A stretch of DNA of 64,000 bases from Paenibacillus senegalensis JC66 (GTDB taxonomy: Bacteria; Bacillota; Bacilli; Paenibacillales; NBRC-103111), in contig NZ_HE610957.1 in the NCBI RefSeq assembly GCF_000285515.1, forward strand, positions 1,558,085 to 1,622,084. Direction: 5' to 3'. A program made the translations under genes and the position numbers. The stretch's first letter is position 1, and every line of letters starts with the position of its first letter. This document shows positions 52,219 through 61,775 of this stretch, one piece after another. A model generated the notes under the pieces. The model did no database searches. It was not told the origin of the DNA and was given only the letters and a program-made list of their open reading frames with translations.

Positions 52219-53139
52219 TCACTTCTCCTCCTTCGTTAACGAGAGGAAGAGATCCTCCAGATTCGGCGATAGCGTCTTAATCTGATATATACGGATACCT
52301 TGGGCAGCCAATACATTCACCAGTTCGGGAATTTGGTCCTTGGCCGCTTGTACCGTGACGTAGCCCTGCTCTGTCCGTTGTACGGCACCATGAGAACGGA
52401 GAATTTCCTCGGTTTTCTCCACCTGGTCGGTCTCAAATAGAACGGGGTGAGTCTGAAGCGACGCCTGCTCGTCCCCCCTCAGGTTGCGCTCATCCACAAA
52501 TCTTCCGTCTTTGATGATGACCACACGATCACACAGCAGTTCAACCTCGGAAAGCAGATGGCTGGATACAACAATCGCAATATTTTCACTTCTGGCCAAC
52601 TCACGGAGATAATCCCTCAGCTGGCGAATGCCGCTTGGATCGAGACCATTGGTAGGCTCATCAAGCAGTAAAATCGAGGGCCGGTGCAGCAAAGCCTGCG
52701 CAATTCCCAGCCTCTGCTTCATGCCGAGAGAATAAGTTTTCACCTTGTCATAAATAGCATCTTCCAGCTCCACCAGGCGAACCATTTCCATGATCCGCTC
52801 TCTCGTAACCTCAGTGCTGCTCATTCTGGCAAAATGCAGCAGGTTTTTCATCCCGCTCATATAGCCGTAAAGCTCCGGATTCTCCACTATCGCCCCAACG
52901 TGGCTCAACGCCTTGCTGCGTTCATGACGGATGCTGTGCCCGGATATATAGATTTCGCCTTTGGTTATAGACATCAATCCGACCATCATTCGTATGGTCG
53001 TCGTTTTCCCCGAGCCATTCGGGCCAAGAAATCCGTATACCTCGCCCCTTTTCACGGAGAACGACAAGTCTTGAATAATCGGCTTGCCATTAATCGTCTT
53101 GGATACTTGTTTAAGCTCTACTACGGTTTCAACCGCCAT
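52219..53139 (-). CDS. ABC exporter ATP-binding protein
   Basis: 306 residues. Walker A GPNGSGKTT near residue 38, signature YSLGMKQRLG near 135, Walker B LLLDEPTNGLD near 157, H-loop SSHLL. The C-terminal 80 residues are the extension usual for BcrA/CcmA-type drug-export ATPases. ATG at 53139 chosen over a GTG at 53154 that overlaps the ribosome site. Confidence 0.95.
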   Translation of the reverse strand: MAVETVVELKQVSKTINGKPIIQDLSFSVKRGEVYGFLGPNGSGKTTTIRMMVGLMSITKGEIYISGHSIRHERSKALSHVGAIVENPELYGYMSGMKNLLHFARMSSTEVTRERIMEMVRLVELEDAIYDKVKTYSLGMKQRLGIAQALLHRPSILLLDEPTNGLDPSGIRQLRDYLRELARSENIAIVVSSHLLSEVELLCDRVVIIKDGRFVDERNLRGDEQASLQTHPVLFETDQVEKTEEILRSHGAVQRTEQGYVTVQAAKDQIPELVNVLAAQGIRIYQIKTLSPNLEDLFLSLTKEEK

Positions 53140-53232
53140 AGTTTTTCCGCCCACCTCCAGTGGTTTTCCATTATAATAGTGTTATTATTTACTACCCAGC
53201 TGCAAACGATAATTCTTAAGGAGTGAGTCTGC

Positions 53233-54327
53233 TTGAGCCTATCCGCTAGACAACGTGCGATTATGACTTATATGGAAGAAACGCATCTTGATGTCCTGTT
53301 GATAACTGATCCGAAACATGTGTACTATTTTACCGGCTTTGCCTCGAATCCCCACGAGCGATTTCTTGGTTTAGTGTTTCGGCGGGACAAAGAGCCTTTT
53401 CTGCTCGTTCCTGCTCTTGACCGCCAAGCTGCGGAGTCCGCTCCGGCTTCCATTAATGTTTATGCTCATCAGGATACGGAAGATCCTTACTTACTGCTTC
53501 AGCTGCACTGTGCGGTCCCGGTAAGAAAATTAGGGATTGAAAAAGACACTGTGACCGTCCGCCGCATGGAGCAGCTGCAAGCAGCTCTATGTCCACAGGA
53601 AGTTATCGATATCCAGCCGCGCATTACCGAGCTGCGCATGATTAAGACGCAAGAAGAGCTATCCTTAATCACTTCTTCCATTGAATTGGTCGAGCAAGTG
53701 CTGCAGGAAGGGGTAAAGAAGGTCCGGATAGGAGCAGCGGAATTGGAGCTCGTTGCCGAGCTGGAGTATCAAATGAAGAAGCTTGGAGCGCAAGCACCGG
53801 CTTTTGACACCCTTGTTTTAACAGGTAAAAATTCCGCCCTGCCCCATGGCAGGCCCGGACCGGACCGAATCCAAAGCGGAGACCTTCTGCTGTTTGATCT
53901 AGGTGTTTATTATAACGGCTATGCCTCCGATATCACCCGTACCTTTGCTATTGGAGAGATCTCACCGGAACTGCAGCGCATATATGAAGTTGTCCGGGAA
54001 GCTAACGAGAGAGCAATCCGCGCCGTTAAGCCGGGAGCTGTAATGGCGGCTGTTGACCAATCAGCGCGTGAGTTTATCACTTCCGAGGGGTTCGGACCGC
54101 AATTCCTTCACCGGCTTGGACACGGACTCGGATTGGACGTTCATGAATATCCCTCTGTCCATGGGGCCAATCAAGAAAGCTTGCGCGCCGGCATGGTCCT
54201 GACGATAGAACCGGGAATCTATGTGCCGGGCAAAGGCGGTGTCCGCATCGAAGATGATGTGCTGGTCGCCCCGGAGGGCGCGCGGGTGCTCACTACCTTC
54301 CCTAAAGAGCTGGCCTGCATTGGCTGA
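53233..54327 (+). CDS. M24-family Xaa-Pro peptidase
   Basis: 364 residues. N-terminal creatinase-like domain (DVLLITDPKHVYYFTGF) and pita-bread domain with the metal ligands in LLFDLGVYYNGYASDITRTF, HRLGHGLGLDVHEYP, TIEPGIYVPG and RIEDDVLV. Removes N-terminal residues before proline from peptides. TTG start with AAGGAG 10 nt upstream. Bacillus relative YqhT. Divergent from the ABC exporter. Confidence 0.93.
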   Translation: MSLSARQRAIMTYMEETHLDVLLITDPKHVYYFTGFASNPHERFLGLVFRRDKEPFLLVPALDRQAAESAPASINVYAHQDTEDPYLLLQLHCAVPVRKLGIEKDTVTVRRMEQLQAALCPQEVIDIQPRITELRMIKTQEELSLITSSIELVEQVLQEGVKKVRIGAAELELVAELEYQMKKLGAQAPAFDTLVLTGKNSALPHGRPGPDRIQSGDLLLFDLGVYYNGYASDITRTFAIGEISPELQRIYEVVREANERAIRAVKPGAVMAAVDQSAREFITSEGFGPQFLHRLGHGLGLDVHEYPSVHGANQESLRAGMVLTIEPGIYVPGKGGVRIEDDVLVAPEGARVLTTFPKELACIG

Positions 54328-54337
54328 TACGAGCGGA

Positions 54338-55513
54338 TTAGAAATAATCCGATAAATAAGTAGTTCGCTCAGTCAGCAAGCTTTCCCATAGCTTAACCGT
54401 GCTCTCCTCAGATGCCTGCAGCTGTCCGGCCTTAAATAGGGCTGTGGGACGCTTATAACCAAGCATCATTGTTGTTAAAGCGCCGATATCACAAGTCAGA
54501 AGATGCGGATGCGGATGCGGCTTATCCGACTCTTCCACCACAGCCCTGCCATCGCCGCTGATCGCGATAGTGAATTGGCTGTTGTTCCAAGGAGCCCATG
54601 AGTCGGTAAGCTGGATTGCGAATTCTGTTTCTTTCTGCAGCGGAGCGTAAGCGTATTCCTTTAAAAAAGCGGGAGCATCCACAATTCTTGCCATGAAATA
54701 AGGGATAGTCGTCTGCTCTACGCGCGGATCCGGCAGCCAATAGGGCAAATCGTCATCGGCTGGAGCTTTTAATTTCACCTTATGAATCATGGAATCGTGA
54801 TTGGATATGAATTTCCATAAAGATTGCCGAGCCTTCTCATTCAGGAATACCATTTCTTTTATCTCCATGACAAAATCCGTTACCCGATACAGGAGATAGC
54901 CTTCTGGCTGCTGCTCGCAATTGGAGAAGATGACAGCATGATATTGCTCATCGACCACTTTTGTTGACCACCATTCATCCGTTCTTGCCATCATGCCGTT
55001 ATACTGCGCAGCATACGCTTCATAAATCTGTTTCATGACGCCTACATTCCAGCCGCGAGAAACGGTTCCTTCTATTATAAAGTGGTGAGGCAGTTGGGTT
55101 GACTTAACCTCATACAATTTGTAGTCGGTATACATCTCCCAGCCAAACTTGCGGTAAAAGGGCACGGAAAACGGATGAAGAAAAGAGACGAGCTGACCGC
55201 TATTCTTCATGGTAAGAAGTGCATGACTCAGCAGCTGCTTTACTGCCCCCTGACGGCGATATTCAGGCCATGTCGATACGGACGCAATGCCTCCCATAGC
55301 CTGCTTGGCACCTTGAATCCATGTATGAAAGGGCAGAATGGCCATCTTGGCCGCCAATTCTCCATCTACAAAATAACCCCACTGCTGCTCAGGCTTCATT
55401 TTACTAATTCTTTCCTGATACTCTTTCTCGGATAATCGATATTGAAAAGCAAATTGTGATAGCTGAAGGCTTTTGTCCAGATCTTCAGGACGCAGAGGCC
55501 TAATTTCCTCCAT
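54338..55513 (-). CDS. Eis-type GNAT acetyltransferase
   Basis: 391 residues, three-domain Eis architecture. The acetyl-CoA site GIASVSTWPEYRRQGAVKQL lies near residue 95, and HPFSVPFYRKFGWEMY near 130; the tail ends in a C-terminal residue set TYLSDYF positioned like the catalytic carboxylate. Eis proteins acetylate amines, including aminoglycosides in mycobacteria; the substrate here is unknown. The converging M24 gene ends 10 nt away. Confidence 0.9.
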   Translation of the reverse strand: MEEIRPLRPEDLDKSLQLSQFAFQYRLSEKEYQERISKMKPEQQWGYFVDGELAAKMAILPFHTWIQGAKQAMGGIASVSTWPEYRRQGAVKQLLSHALLTMKNSGQLVSFLHPFSVPFYRKFGWEMYTDYKLYEVKSTQLPHHFIIEGTVSRGWNVGVMKQIYEAYAAQYNGMMARTDEWWSTKVVDEQYHAVIFSNCEQQPEGYLLYRVTDFVMEIKEMVFLNEKARQSLWKFISNHDSMIHKVKLKAPADDDLPYWLPDPRVEQTTIPYFMARIVDAPAFLKEYAYAPLQKETEFAIQLTDSWAPWNNSQFTIAISGDGRAVVEESDKPHPHPHLLTCDIGALTTMMLGYKRPTALFKAGQLQASEESTVKLWESLLTERTTYLSDYF

Positions 55514-56329
55514 ATTTCATTGCTCCTTTTCTCTTAACCTAGTCTATCTCCCATCTTAACATGATTGATCCGGTACAGCCAGACGAGCTCTGCAGTTAGA
55601 TAGTGGACATACGGCCAACTGCAAGAGCAAACAAAGAGGTCTATAACCAACGGGGTTATAGACCTAAAGGAAAAGTATATATCATAAAAAGGGGGGTCAA
55701 GTACATTGTAAAGGACAGATGTTAAAGATAAATGAATGGAATATTACATCTATGTTACAATTGAGGATTTTTTTTATTCTTTGTTGATTCTCCTGATAGA
55801 CGCCTTATCGGCGATGGCATGCAAATAGTCGTTCAGACAAATGCATTTATATAGTAGAAACTCCGTTTTTTTGTGCAATAAGCCATCTTTATACATTCTC
55901 CAATAAGCTTCCATTCACCGAATAAAACATCTAATAAATTCCATTAAATTAAATTTGTAACCAATTTGATACTCTTTTTAATAAATTGAGACCAAAGTCC
56001 TGCAACCCATAATAAAAATGTAAAAACCTTATAAAACTTTCCTGAATACGGATTAAAGCGTATACAATTTAGGTACTTTTACCTATAAATTGCTGGCCCT
56101 TTAGTCTTTAGGCCTTTTTTGGGAATTTCCAAAATGAACCAACCACTCCTTTATTGGTAACATTTTCTACTCTTTTTCCAACAAATGCTGTGTTATGCTT
56201 TCTACGCAAGCGGAAGACAAGCATCGGAGGTGGTGAATTCATCCAATTAATTCGGTTTCATTTCTCAGACCTACTAAAAAACAACTAGAACTCCAACAAG
56301 GAATTTCTTAAACGGAGGGATAAAATTCC
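55514..56329. other. Long AT-rich intergenic region
   Basis: 816 bp. Holds a perfect 12-bp hairpin at 55637-55665, a long A/T-rich stretch with no frame worth calling, and a leader with GGAGGTGGTG at 56227 about 100 nt before the NlpC gene. I could not match it to a known riboswitch. Confidence 0.5.
55637..55665. promoter_or_regulatory. Perfect 12-bp inverted repeat
   Basis: AGGTCTATAACC and GGTTATAGACCT with a 5-nt loop, no T run on either side, 125 bp upstream of the Eis-type gene. It could be an operator or an RNA hairpin. Confidence 0.5.
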
Positions 56330-57112
56330 ATGAAAAAAATGACAAAAGGTATATTGTCTGTAGTAATAGCTGCATCGATAGGTTTTAGTTCTGTCCCTAT
56401 TCAAGCGCTCGCTTCCGAGCAGGGAACATTAAAAGTTGTCAGCAGTGTGAATTTTAGAGAAAAGCCAACGACAAACGGCAACAATCAAATCCGGTTTCTC
56501 AAAAGCGGCGAAACCTTGGAGATCATCGGTCAGCCAAACTCCTACTGGTATCAGGTTAAGGATAAAAATGGCCGTACCGGATATGTCTCCTCCTCGTCCA
56601 AATACGTAACCCGAGTAAGCAGCGGCTCTTCCTCGAACAATAGCAGCAGCGGAAGCAAAAGCAATGCATCCGCCTCTACTAAAGTAGAAAGGGTCATTAA
56701 AGCCGGACAAAAATATTTAGGTACTCCCTATGAGTTCGGATCTAACCGAAGCTCTACACGCACCTTTGATTGCTCCGACTTCGTCAGACGCGCCTTTATT
56801 GAAGGTGCAGGGATCACCTTGCCTTCTGATTCCCGAAAGCAGGGGGACTATGTTAAAAAGGTTGGAAAAACAACAACCAACTGGAAAAATCTCAAGCGCG
56901 GAGATTTAATGTTCTTTATGTCTTACAAAGGAACAAGCAAATCTTCTTATCCTTCTAACAAACAGAGCCAACGGATTACCCATGTAAGTATTTATTTAGG
57001 GAATGGAAAAATGCTTCATACTTATTCCAATGCTTCCGGCGGCGTCCGCGTAGATAGTATTGCCAATAAGCATTGGGAATATCGCTTCATGTTCGGCGGA
57101 TCTGCATTGTAA
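56330..57112 (+). CDS. Secreted NlpC/P60 cell-wall endopeptidase with SH3 domain
   Basis: 260 residues. A signal peptide ends near ALASEQ; a bacterial SH3 domain (VNFREKPTTNGN...ETLEIIGQ) spans about 34-88; a Ser/Asn linker follows; the NlpC/P60 domain has Cys148 in FDCSDFVRRAF and His218 in THVSIYLG. It cuts peptidoglycan peptides. GGAGGG lies upstream of the ATG, and a terminator follows. Confidence 0.95.
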   Translation: MKKMTKGILSVVIAASIGFSSVPIQALASEQGTLKVVSSVNFREKPTTNGNNQIRFLKSGETLEIIGQPNSYWYQVKDKNGRTGYVSSSSKYVTRVSSGSSSNNSSSGSKSNASASTKVERVIKAGQKYLGTPYEFGSNRSSTRTFDCSDFVRRAFIEGAGITLPSDSRKQGDYVKKVGKTTTNWKNLKRGDLMFFMSYKGTSKSSYPSNKQSQRITHVSIYLGNGKMLHTYSNASGGVRVDSIANKHWEYRFMFGGSAL

Positions 57113-57146
57113 TGGGGTACAACAAATAAATCTGCTACAGCAGGCA

Positions 57147-57195
57147 GGGGCGTCCAGAAGTCAGTGGAAACTGATGACTGGACACCCCGTTTTTG
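57147..57195 (+). terminator. Terminator after the NlpC/P60 gene
   Basis: Long broken stem: GGGG-GTCCA-GTCAGT against ACTGAT-TGGAC-CCCC, then GTTTTTG. Confidence 0.85.
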
Positions 57196-57267
57196 TTGTA
57201 TAGAGTAAGAGGATGCGACTTAAATCCGAGCCTTTGCTTGAAGAGCAAAAATATGAAAACCGCCTTT

Positions 57268-57846
57268 TCATGACTCGCTATTTAAATGCGCCGTACAGGC
57301 GAGAAGCAGGCAATTCCAGCTTAATTCAGCCTTCTCCAGCACACAAAGAGAGGTATTCTCGATGTAGGTAATTTGCTCTTCCTTAACTAGACGGGAGAGC
57401 GCTGTACGTATCCAGGCTCCATGACTGACAATAAGCACGTTATCTTCCGGATGCTTGCTGACAATCTCCTCCAGAAATGAAGAAGCCCGCTGCCACACTT
57501 CATCGTCACGCTCCTGACCATGATCCAGCTTCTGCCATTCGCTTCCCCACTTGTCGACTCTTTCCTGCACGGTAGTACCATCCAGACGGCCATGAGATTT
57601 CTCTCTTAGACGAGCATCAAGCACAACTTCAATACCTTTGGCCTGAGCGATAAGCTCTGCAGTTTTAGCAGCCCGTTGCAAATCACTGGAATAGATGTAT
57701 TCCCAGTCTTCGTTGGCCAGCCTCTTCGCCAGCTTTCGGGCTTGTGCTATCCCCTCATCATTCAGCGGTACGTCATGCTGTCCTTGCGCACGCCCTTCCT
57801 GGTTCCATGCGGTAACTCCATGCCTTATAAACCCGATTTTCCCCAT
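57268..57846 (-). CDS. Histidine phosphatase (phosphoglycerate mutase-like)
   Basis: 192 residues. RHGVTAWN near residue 8 with the phospho-His, SDLQRAAKTAEL with the second Arg, and VSHGAWIRT near 137. Cytosolic phosphatase of the PhoE/GpmB class; substrate unknown. Complete. Confidence 0.93.
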   Translation of the reverse strand: MGKIGFIRHGVTAWNQEGRAQGQHDVPLNDEGIAQARKLAKRLANEDWEYIYSSDLQRAAKTAELIAQAKGIEVVLDARLREKSHGRLDGTTVQERVDKWGSEWQKLDHGQERDDEVWQRASSFLEEIVSKHPEDNVLIVSHGAWIRTALSRLVKEEQITYIENTSLCVLEKAELSWNCLLLACTAHLNSES

Positions 57847-57932
57847 GCTGTAACTCCCTTTCTCAGTATACTTCTTTGCAGCTGCAGAGCTTCTTCATTC
57901 ACGGTCATCAGACTCCCAATTGACTCTCTAAC

Positions 57933-58295
57933 CTATTGACTCCCTAACCTAAATCCCGCATAAGCAGCCGTGACACCGATGATATAAGTTATAGCCACAT
58001 AGCCTGCAGCTTTGCCCAGCTGTTTGTCCAATATTAATTTCCAAACCTCGAGCTTGAATGTAGCCAGCGTAGTAAACGCTCCAAGAAAGCCTGTTCCGAA
58101 AGCAAGTCCCGCAGTACTATGAATCCATAAGGAACCGGTCAGCCCGCCGATCAAAAAAGAGCCTGCGACGTTGACGATCAAGGTGGCCCAAGGGAAGGAT
58201 AGCAGCGGAATCCGGCTCATGCCTATAGCTATCGTATATCGGCTGATTGCACCCAAGAATCCCCCGGCAGCAACAGCCAAGCTGCTGATCAGCAT
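57933..58295 (-). CDS. crcB: Fluoride channel subunit FluC/CrcB (second)
   Basis: 120 residues, four helices. GGFLGAISRYTIAIGMSRI, TLIVNVAGSFLIGGLTG and GTGFLGAFTTLATF are CrcB signatures, including the Asn and Phe-box residues lining the fluoride path. The start lies 3 nt after the stop of the other CrcB gene, so they form a heterodimer operon. Confidence 0.94.
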   Translation of the reverse strand: MLISSLAVAAGGFLGAISRYTIAIGMSRIPLLSFPWATLIVNVAGSFLIGGLTGSLWIHSTAGLAFGTGFLGAFTTLATFKLEVWKLILDKQLGKAAGYVAITYIIGVTAAYAGFRLGSQ

Positions 58296-58298
58296 TAA

Positions 58299-58718
58299 TC
58301 ATTTGCTCTCCCTTCGTTGGGAAGACAGCCGTTCAGCTGCATTCCATCCGATAATTATAGCAGCTAATCCGCCTAGCGCACTCACCAGAACATACAGGAT
58401 AGCTATTCCCCACCTGCCCTGCTGCAGCCATAGCAGCATTTCTGCACTGAGGGTGGAAAAGGTAGTATACGAGCCGATGAAGCCTGTGCCTAGAACGGGT
58501 GCAATCCATGCTGGCCAGTGAATATGGTTGCTGAGCCAGTTTGTCATAAATCCCAATAACATGCAGCCGCTAAGATTAACGACCAGCGTTCCCCACGGCA
58601 GCGGCTCCCCCCATATCCAGGAAGCTCCCAAGCCAGCGAAATAGCGGGCTAAAGCTCCCAAAGCACCCGCTGCGCCGACAGCGGCAATTAAAGACCAATC
58701 TCCTTTTCTCATACCCAT
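58299..58718 (-). CDS. crcB: Fluoride channel subunit FluC/CrcB (first)
   Basis: 139 residues from the ATG at 58718 (58712 or 58736 also possible). GALGALARYFAGLG, TLVVNLSGCMLLGFMTN and GTGFIGSYTTFSTLS are CrcB signatures. Paired subunits are common in Firmicutes. No fluoride riboswitch was recognised upstream. Confidence 0.93.
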   Translation of the reverse strand: MGMRKGDWSLIAAVGAAGALGALARYFAGLGASWIWGEPLPWGTLVVNLSGCMLLGFMTNWLSNHIHWPAWIAPVLGTGFIGSYTTFSTLSAEMLLWLQQGRWGIAILYVLVSALGGLAAIIIGWNAAERLSSQRRESK

Positions 58719-58845
58719 CTCGCATCCTAGCCTCAATTATATATTGTTCAATTGTACCATAGAGAAACAGCCCTATGACAAAAGGATACAGGGTCCCCGA
58801 AAAGTAGTCGGGCTAAGCTTCAACATTTTTTTGGGGCTGCTTGCG

Positions 58846-58898
58846 GATAAAAAAATACCGTGCCAAGCCCCATCCGCAGATGGAAGCAAGATCACGGT
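58846..58898 (-). terminator. Terminator of the D-amino-acid operon
   Basis: CACCGTG... GATGG/CCATC ...CACGGT on the minus strand, ending in ATTTTTTT. Confidence 0.8.
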
Positions 58899-58934
58899 GC
58901 CAGCTCAGTTAGCTTTTGCTATTTCGATATTCGG

Positions 58935-60530
58935 TTACGAATTCCCGCAGCAGGCAAGGAAGGATCCCGCTCTTGCGTCTGTATGCCTGTGATGGTCCAT
59001 CGTTATCACACCATTAACAATCAAGTAAGAGAATCCCTCAGCATGCTGTACAGGATCTTGATAGGTGGCCTTATCGTTAATCGTATGCGGGTCAAAGATA
59101 GTAAGATCAGCAGCGTATCCGGGGACAATCAGCCCCCGCCGGCCAAGCTTGAAGCGCTGCACCGGAAAAGAGGTCACCTTGCGGACAGCCTGTTCCAACG
59201 ATAAAACCTTTTCTTCGCGCACATATTTAGCAAACAACCGCGGAAAAGTGCCATATGAGCGGGGATGAGGCTTGCCTGTCACACACCCGAGACTGTCCGA
59301 CGCGACCAAAGATTTGTCATACTGAATCACATCTTTAACATCCGTTTCCGCCATATGAAAATAGACAATCGATACCTGACCCTGTTCGTCCAGGAGCAGG
59401 TCCATCATCGTTTCTTCTGGTGCCTGGCTGTTATCTTGACTGATTTGTAAAATGTGCTTTCCTTCAAGATGCTGATTCTTGGCAGAGGCCGCGGATACAT
59501 AAACTTGATCCCAGCCGGTAGACAACACCAGGTTGTCCCATTCCTGCTGCTCCTCCCGCAGCTCGTTAACGATTTGCTGGCGCAGCTTGAGATCCTCCAG
59601 ACGCTGCAGGGTGGCTTCAATCCCGCCCTCCAAAACCCACGGAGGCAGGATCGTTGTCAGTGAAGTGGAGCCTGCCGAATAGGGATAAACATCGCAGGTG
59701 ACATCCATTCCCCTGCTTCTCGCCTGCTCGATCAATTCCATTGCTTCAACTACCTTGCCCCAGTTGGCCCGCCCCGCTGCCTTCAAGTGACTGATGTGCA
59801 GCGAGACTCCGCTCTGCTCCGCTATCCAGATTACCTCTTTAATAGAAGCAATGAGGTTGTTGCCTTCACCGCGGATATGGGTCGACAGCAGCCCGTCATA
59901 CTTCGGCAGAACACGGCACAACTCAGCCAGCTCCTGTCTTGAAGTATAGCTTCCCGGGGCATAGAGCAGGCCGATCGATAAACCGATAGCTCCAGCCTGC
60001 ATCCCTTCTTCCAGCAAATGCTTCATTGTATCTATCTCTCCGGAAGTTGCCGGACGGTTCGCAAAGCCCATTACAGCGATTCGCAAAGCTCCGTGTGCCA
60101 CGTACGTGGCAACATTCTCGGCAATTTGCGAGGCTGCCAGCCTTTGAATATATTGTCCGACTGTTTCCCAGCTCCAAGCCCAGGAAGTCGAGCCGAGCAC
60201 TGGCTGCACATAGCTTTTGAGTGCTTCCGCCTGCTGCGGAAAAAATGGGGCGGGAGCCAATCCGCAATTGCCGACAACCTCTGTCGTTACTCCCTGCTGG
60301 AGCTTGAACAGACTGTCCGGCTGGTCAAGAATAAGCAGGTCTGAATGACAGTGCCCGTCTATAAAGCCGGGGCTTATCACCTGACCTGCAGCATCGAGCG
60401 ATTGGACACTCTCCCCCTCAATTCGGCCAACGTTGACAATTTGCCCATCTTTGATGCCAATATCTCCGAAGAACCACGGATTCCCGGTTCCATCCACAAT
60501 TCTTCCGTTACGAATGACCAAATCGAGCAT
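58935..60530 (-). CDS. D-aminoacylase / N-acyl-D-amino-acid deacylase
   Basis: 531 residues, amidohydrolase fold. Metal ligands in GFIDGHCHSD, then CGLAPAPF, HIRGEGNN and HISHLKAAGRANWG, and SDSLG with the catalytic Asp; the end RFKLGRRGLIVPGYAADLTIFDP is typical. Hydrolyses N-acyl-D-amino acids to D-amino acids. GGGGG lies upstream of the ATG. Follows the D-threonine aldolase-like gene by 27 nt. Confidence 0.9.
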   Translation of the reverse strand: MLDLVIRNGRIVDGTGNPWFFGDIGIKDGQIVNVGRIEGESVQSLDAAGQVISPGFIDGHCHSDLLILDQPDSLFKLQQGVTTEVVGNCGLAPAPFFPQQAEALKSYVQPVLGSTSWAWSWETVGQYIQRLAASQIAENVATYVAHGALRIAVMGFANRPATSGEIDTMKHLLEEGMQAGAIGLSIGLLYAPGSYTSRQELAELCRVLPKYDGLLSTHIRGEGNNLIASIKEVIWIAEQSGVSLHISHLKAAGRANWGKVVEAMELIEQARSRGMDVTCDVYPYSAGSTSLTTILPPWVLEGGIEATLQRLEDLKLRQQIVNELREEQQEWDNLVLSTGWDQVYVSAASAKNQHLEGKHILQISQDNSQAPEETMMDLLLDEQGQVSIVYFHMAETDVKDVIQYDKSLVASDSLGCVTGKPHPRSYGTFPRLFAKYVREEKVLSLEQAVRKVTSFPVQRFKLGRRGLIVPGYAADLTIFDPHTINDKATYQDPVQHAEGFSYLIVNGVITMDHHRHTDARAGSFLACCGNS

Positions 60531-60557
60531 TTAAATACCCCCACATGAAGTTGTAGT

Positions 60558-61649
60558 TTATTGAACCTTGCCCCGCGCCGAGACTTCCACCCGTTCCAAA
60601 TGATCCCCGTAATCCATGTATACGTAATTATGCAAATTGATCGTGCTGCATATATGGTTGGGTACAATCTTCAGCGTGTCTCCAACCTTAGGCAGATTTG
60701 GACCTGTCCAGCGAATCATACCGTGCTCTTCGTTCATCCGTTCCAATACCGCCTCCGGATGTCCGATAATCGTTCCAAAGCCTTTCAGCTCCAACGGAGC
60801 TTGATTAGGCTGGACATCGGTAGCGAACGTCTTGCTGCCGCCGTCAATGACCACCCAATCTCCTTGAGAGGATACGCTGACTACCGTAACGAGCACAGCT
60901 GCAGCCCACTGCTCCGCCTGGCAAACGCCGAGACGTTCCTGCATCCGGTCTTGAAAAATATACGTTCCCGGGCGGATTTCCGTAACGCCTTCGACTTGTG
61001 CTGCGTATAGCGCCGTTGGTGTAGAGCCGACACTGACATCGTCAATGGTCAGACCTGCTGCTCTCATTTCGGAGGCCAGCCGGACCATCATGCGCCCTTC
61101 TTCCAGCCCGGCAGCCTGCAGATCAAGTGTTGACTTTCCTTCGAGCACGGCACCTTTAAAGGTGAAGATGCCATTTAAGACTATCCCCGGCAGCTCAGCT
61201 ATTTGCTTCGCTACAGGCAGTGCTTCGTCCAGGGATACCCCTGTTCGCTTTAATCCGGTATCGATTTCCAGCCGCAGATTTATAGACATCCCCTGGCGGA
61301 CGGCCTGTTCCGAAATGCGGCCGGCCCCTTCCAGACTATCTGCTGCCAAGGTCAATTCGATTTGCCGGGACAGCTTGAGAGCCCTAGCTATTTTTCCTTC
61401 CCCGACCAGAGGATAGGCAATGAAAATATTTTGGATACCGTGCTCTGCCATCACTTCCGCTTCGCCCACCTTGGCTGTGGTGATGCCAATCGCGCCATGG
61501 TCAAGCTGCTGCTCGGCCAGCTTGGGAATCTTGTGGGTTTTGACGTGGGGTCTGAGCTTTATCCCGCTAGCCTGGGCTAGTTTCTGCATCTGCTGAATGT
61601 TAGCGGTTACCTTCCGGGCATCGATGATCACGCCTGGCGTTTCGACCAT
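60558..61649 (-). CDS. PLP-dependent D-threonine aldolase / D-serine dehydratase-like enzyme
   Basis: 363 residues. PLP lysine in LRPHVKTHK near residue 36, the alanine racemase-type barrel, GTYIFQDR, and a C-terminal domain with NHICSTINLH, whose His and Cys bind a divalent metal. It would break down D-threonine or D-serine. AGGAGG lies upstream. With the D-aminoacylase it forms a D-amino-acid use operon. Confidence 0.9.
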   Translation of the reverse strand: MVETPGVIIDARKVTANIQQMQKLAQASGIKLRPHVKTHKIPKLAEQQLDHGAIGITTAKVGEAEVMAEHGIQNIFIAYPLVGEGKIARALKLSRQIELTLAADSLEGAGRISEQAVRQGMSINLRLEIDTGLKRTGVSLDEALPVAKQIAELPGIVLNGIFTFKGAVLEGKSTLDLQAAGLEEGRMMVRLASEMRAAGLTIDDVSVGSTPTALYAAQVEGVTEIRPGTYIFQDRMQERLGVCQAEQWAAAVLVTVVSVSSQGDWVVIDGGSKTFATDVQPNQAPLELKGFGTIIGHPEAVLERMNEEHGMIRWTGPNLPKVGDTLKIVPNHICSTINLHNYVYMDYGDHLERVEVSARGKVQ

Positions 61650-61775
61650 TCCGTTGTCCTCCTGTTCGTGTAGCGGTATGCAAATAAGTTCCTGTATAAA
61701 TTCTACCTCTTCGAGAGCTAAGATGACATCCTTATGTACAACTTTTTTTGCACAAATCCGAAATTCACGCCAGAC

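Noticed and set aside
56150..56329. Possible c-di-AMP (ydaO-type) riboswitch before the NlpC/P60 gene
   Set aside because: Such riboswitches often precede wall hydrolases and short matching stretches exist (GTGAATTC), but the conserved 3' core and pairing arms were not found.
58741..58860. Possible fluoride riboswitch before the crcB pair
   Set aside because: The invariant crcB-motif sequences and pseudoknot arms are not visible.
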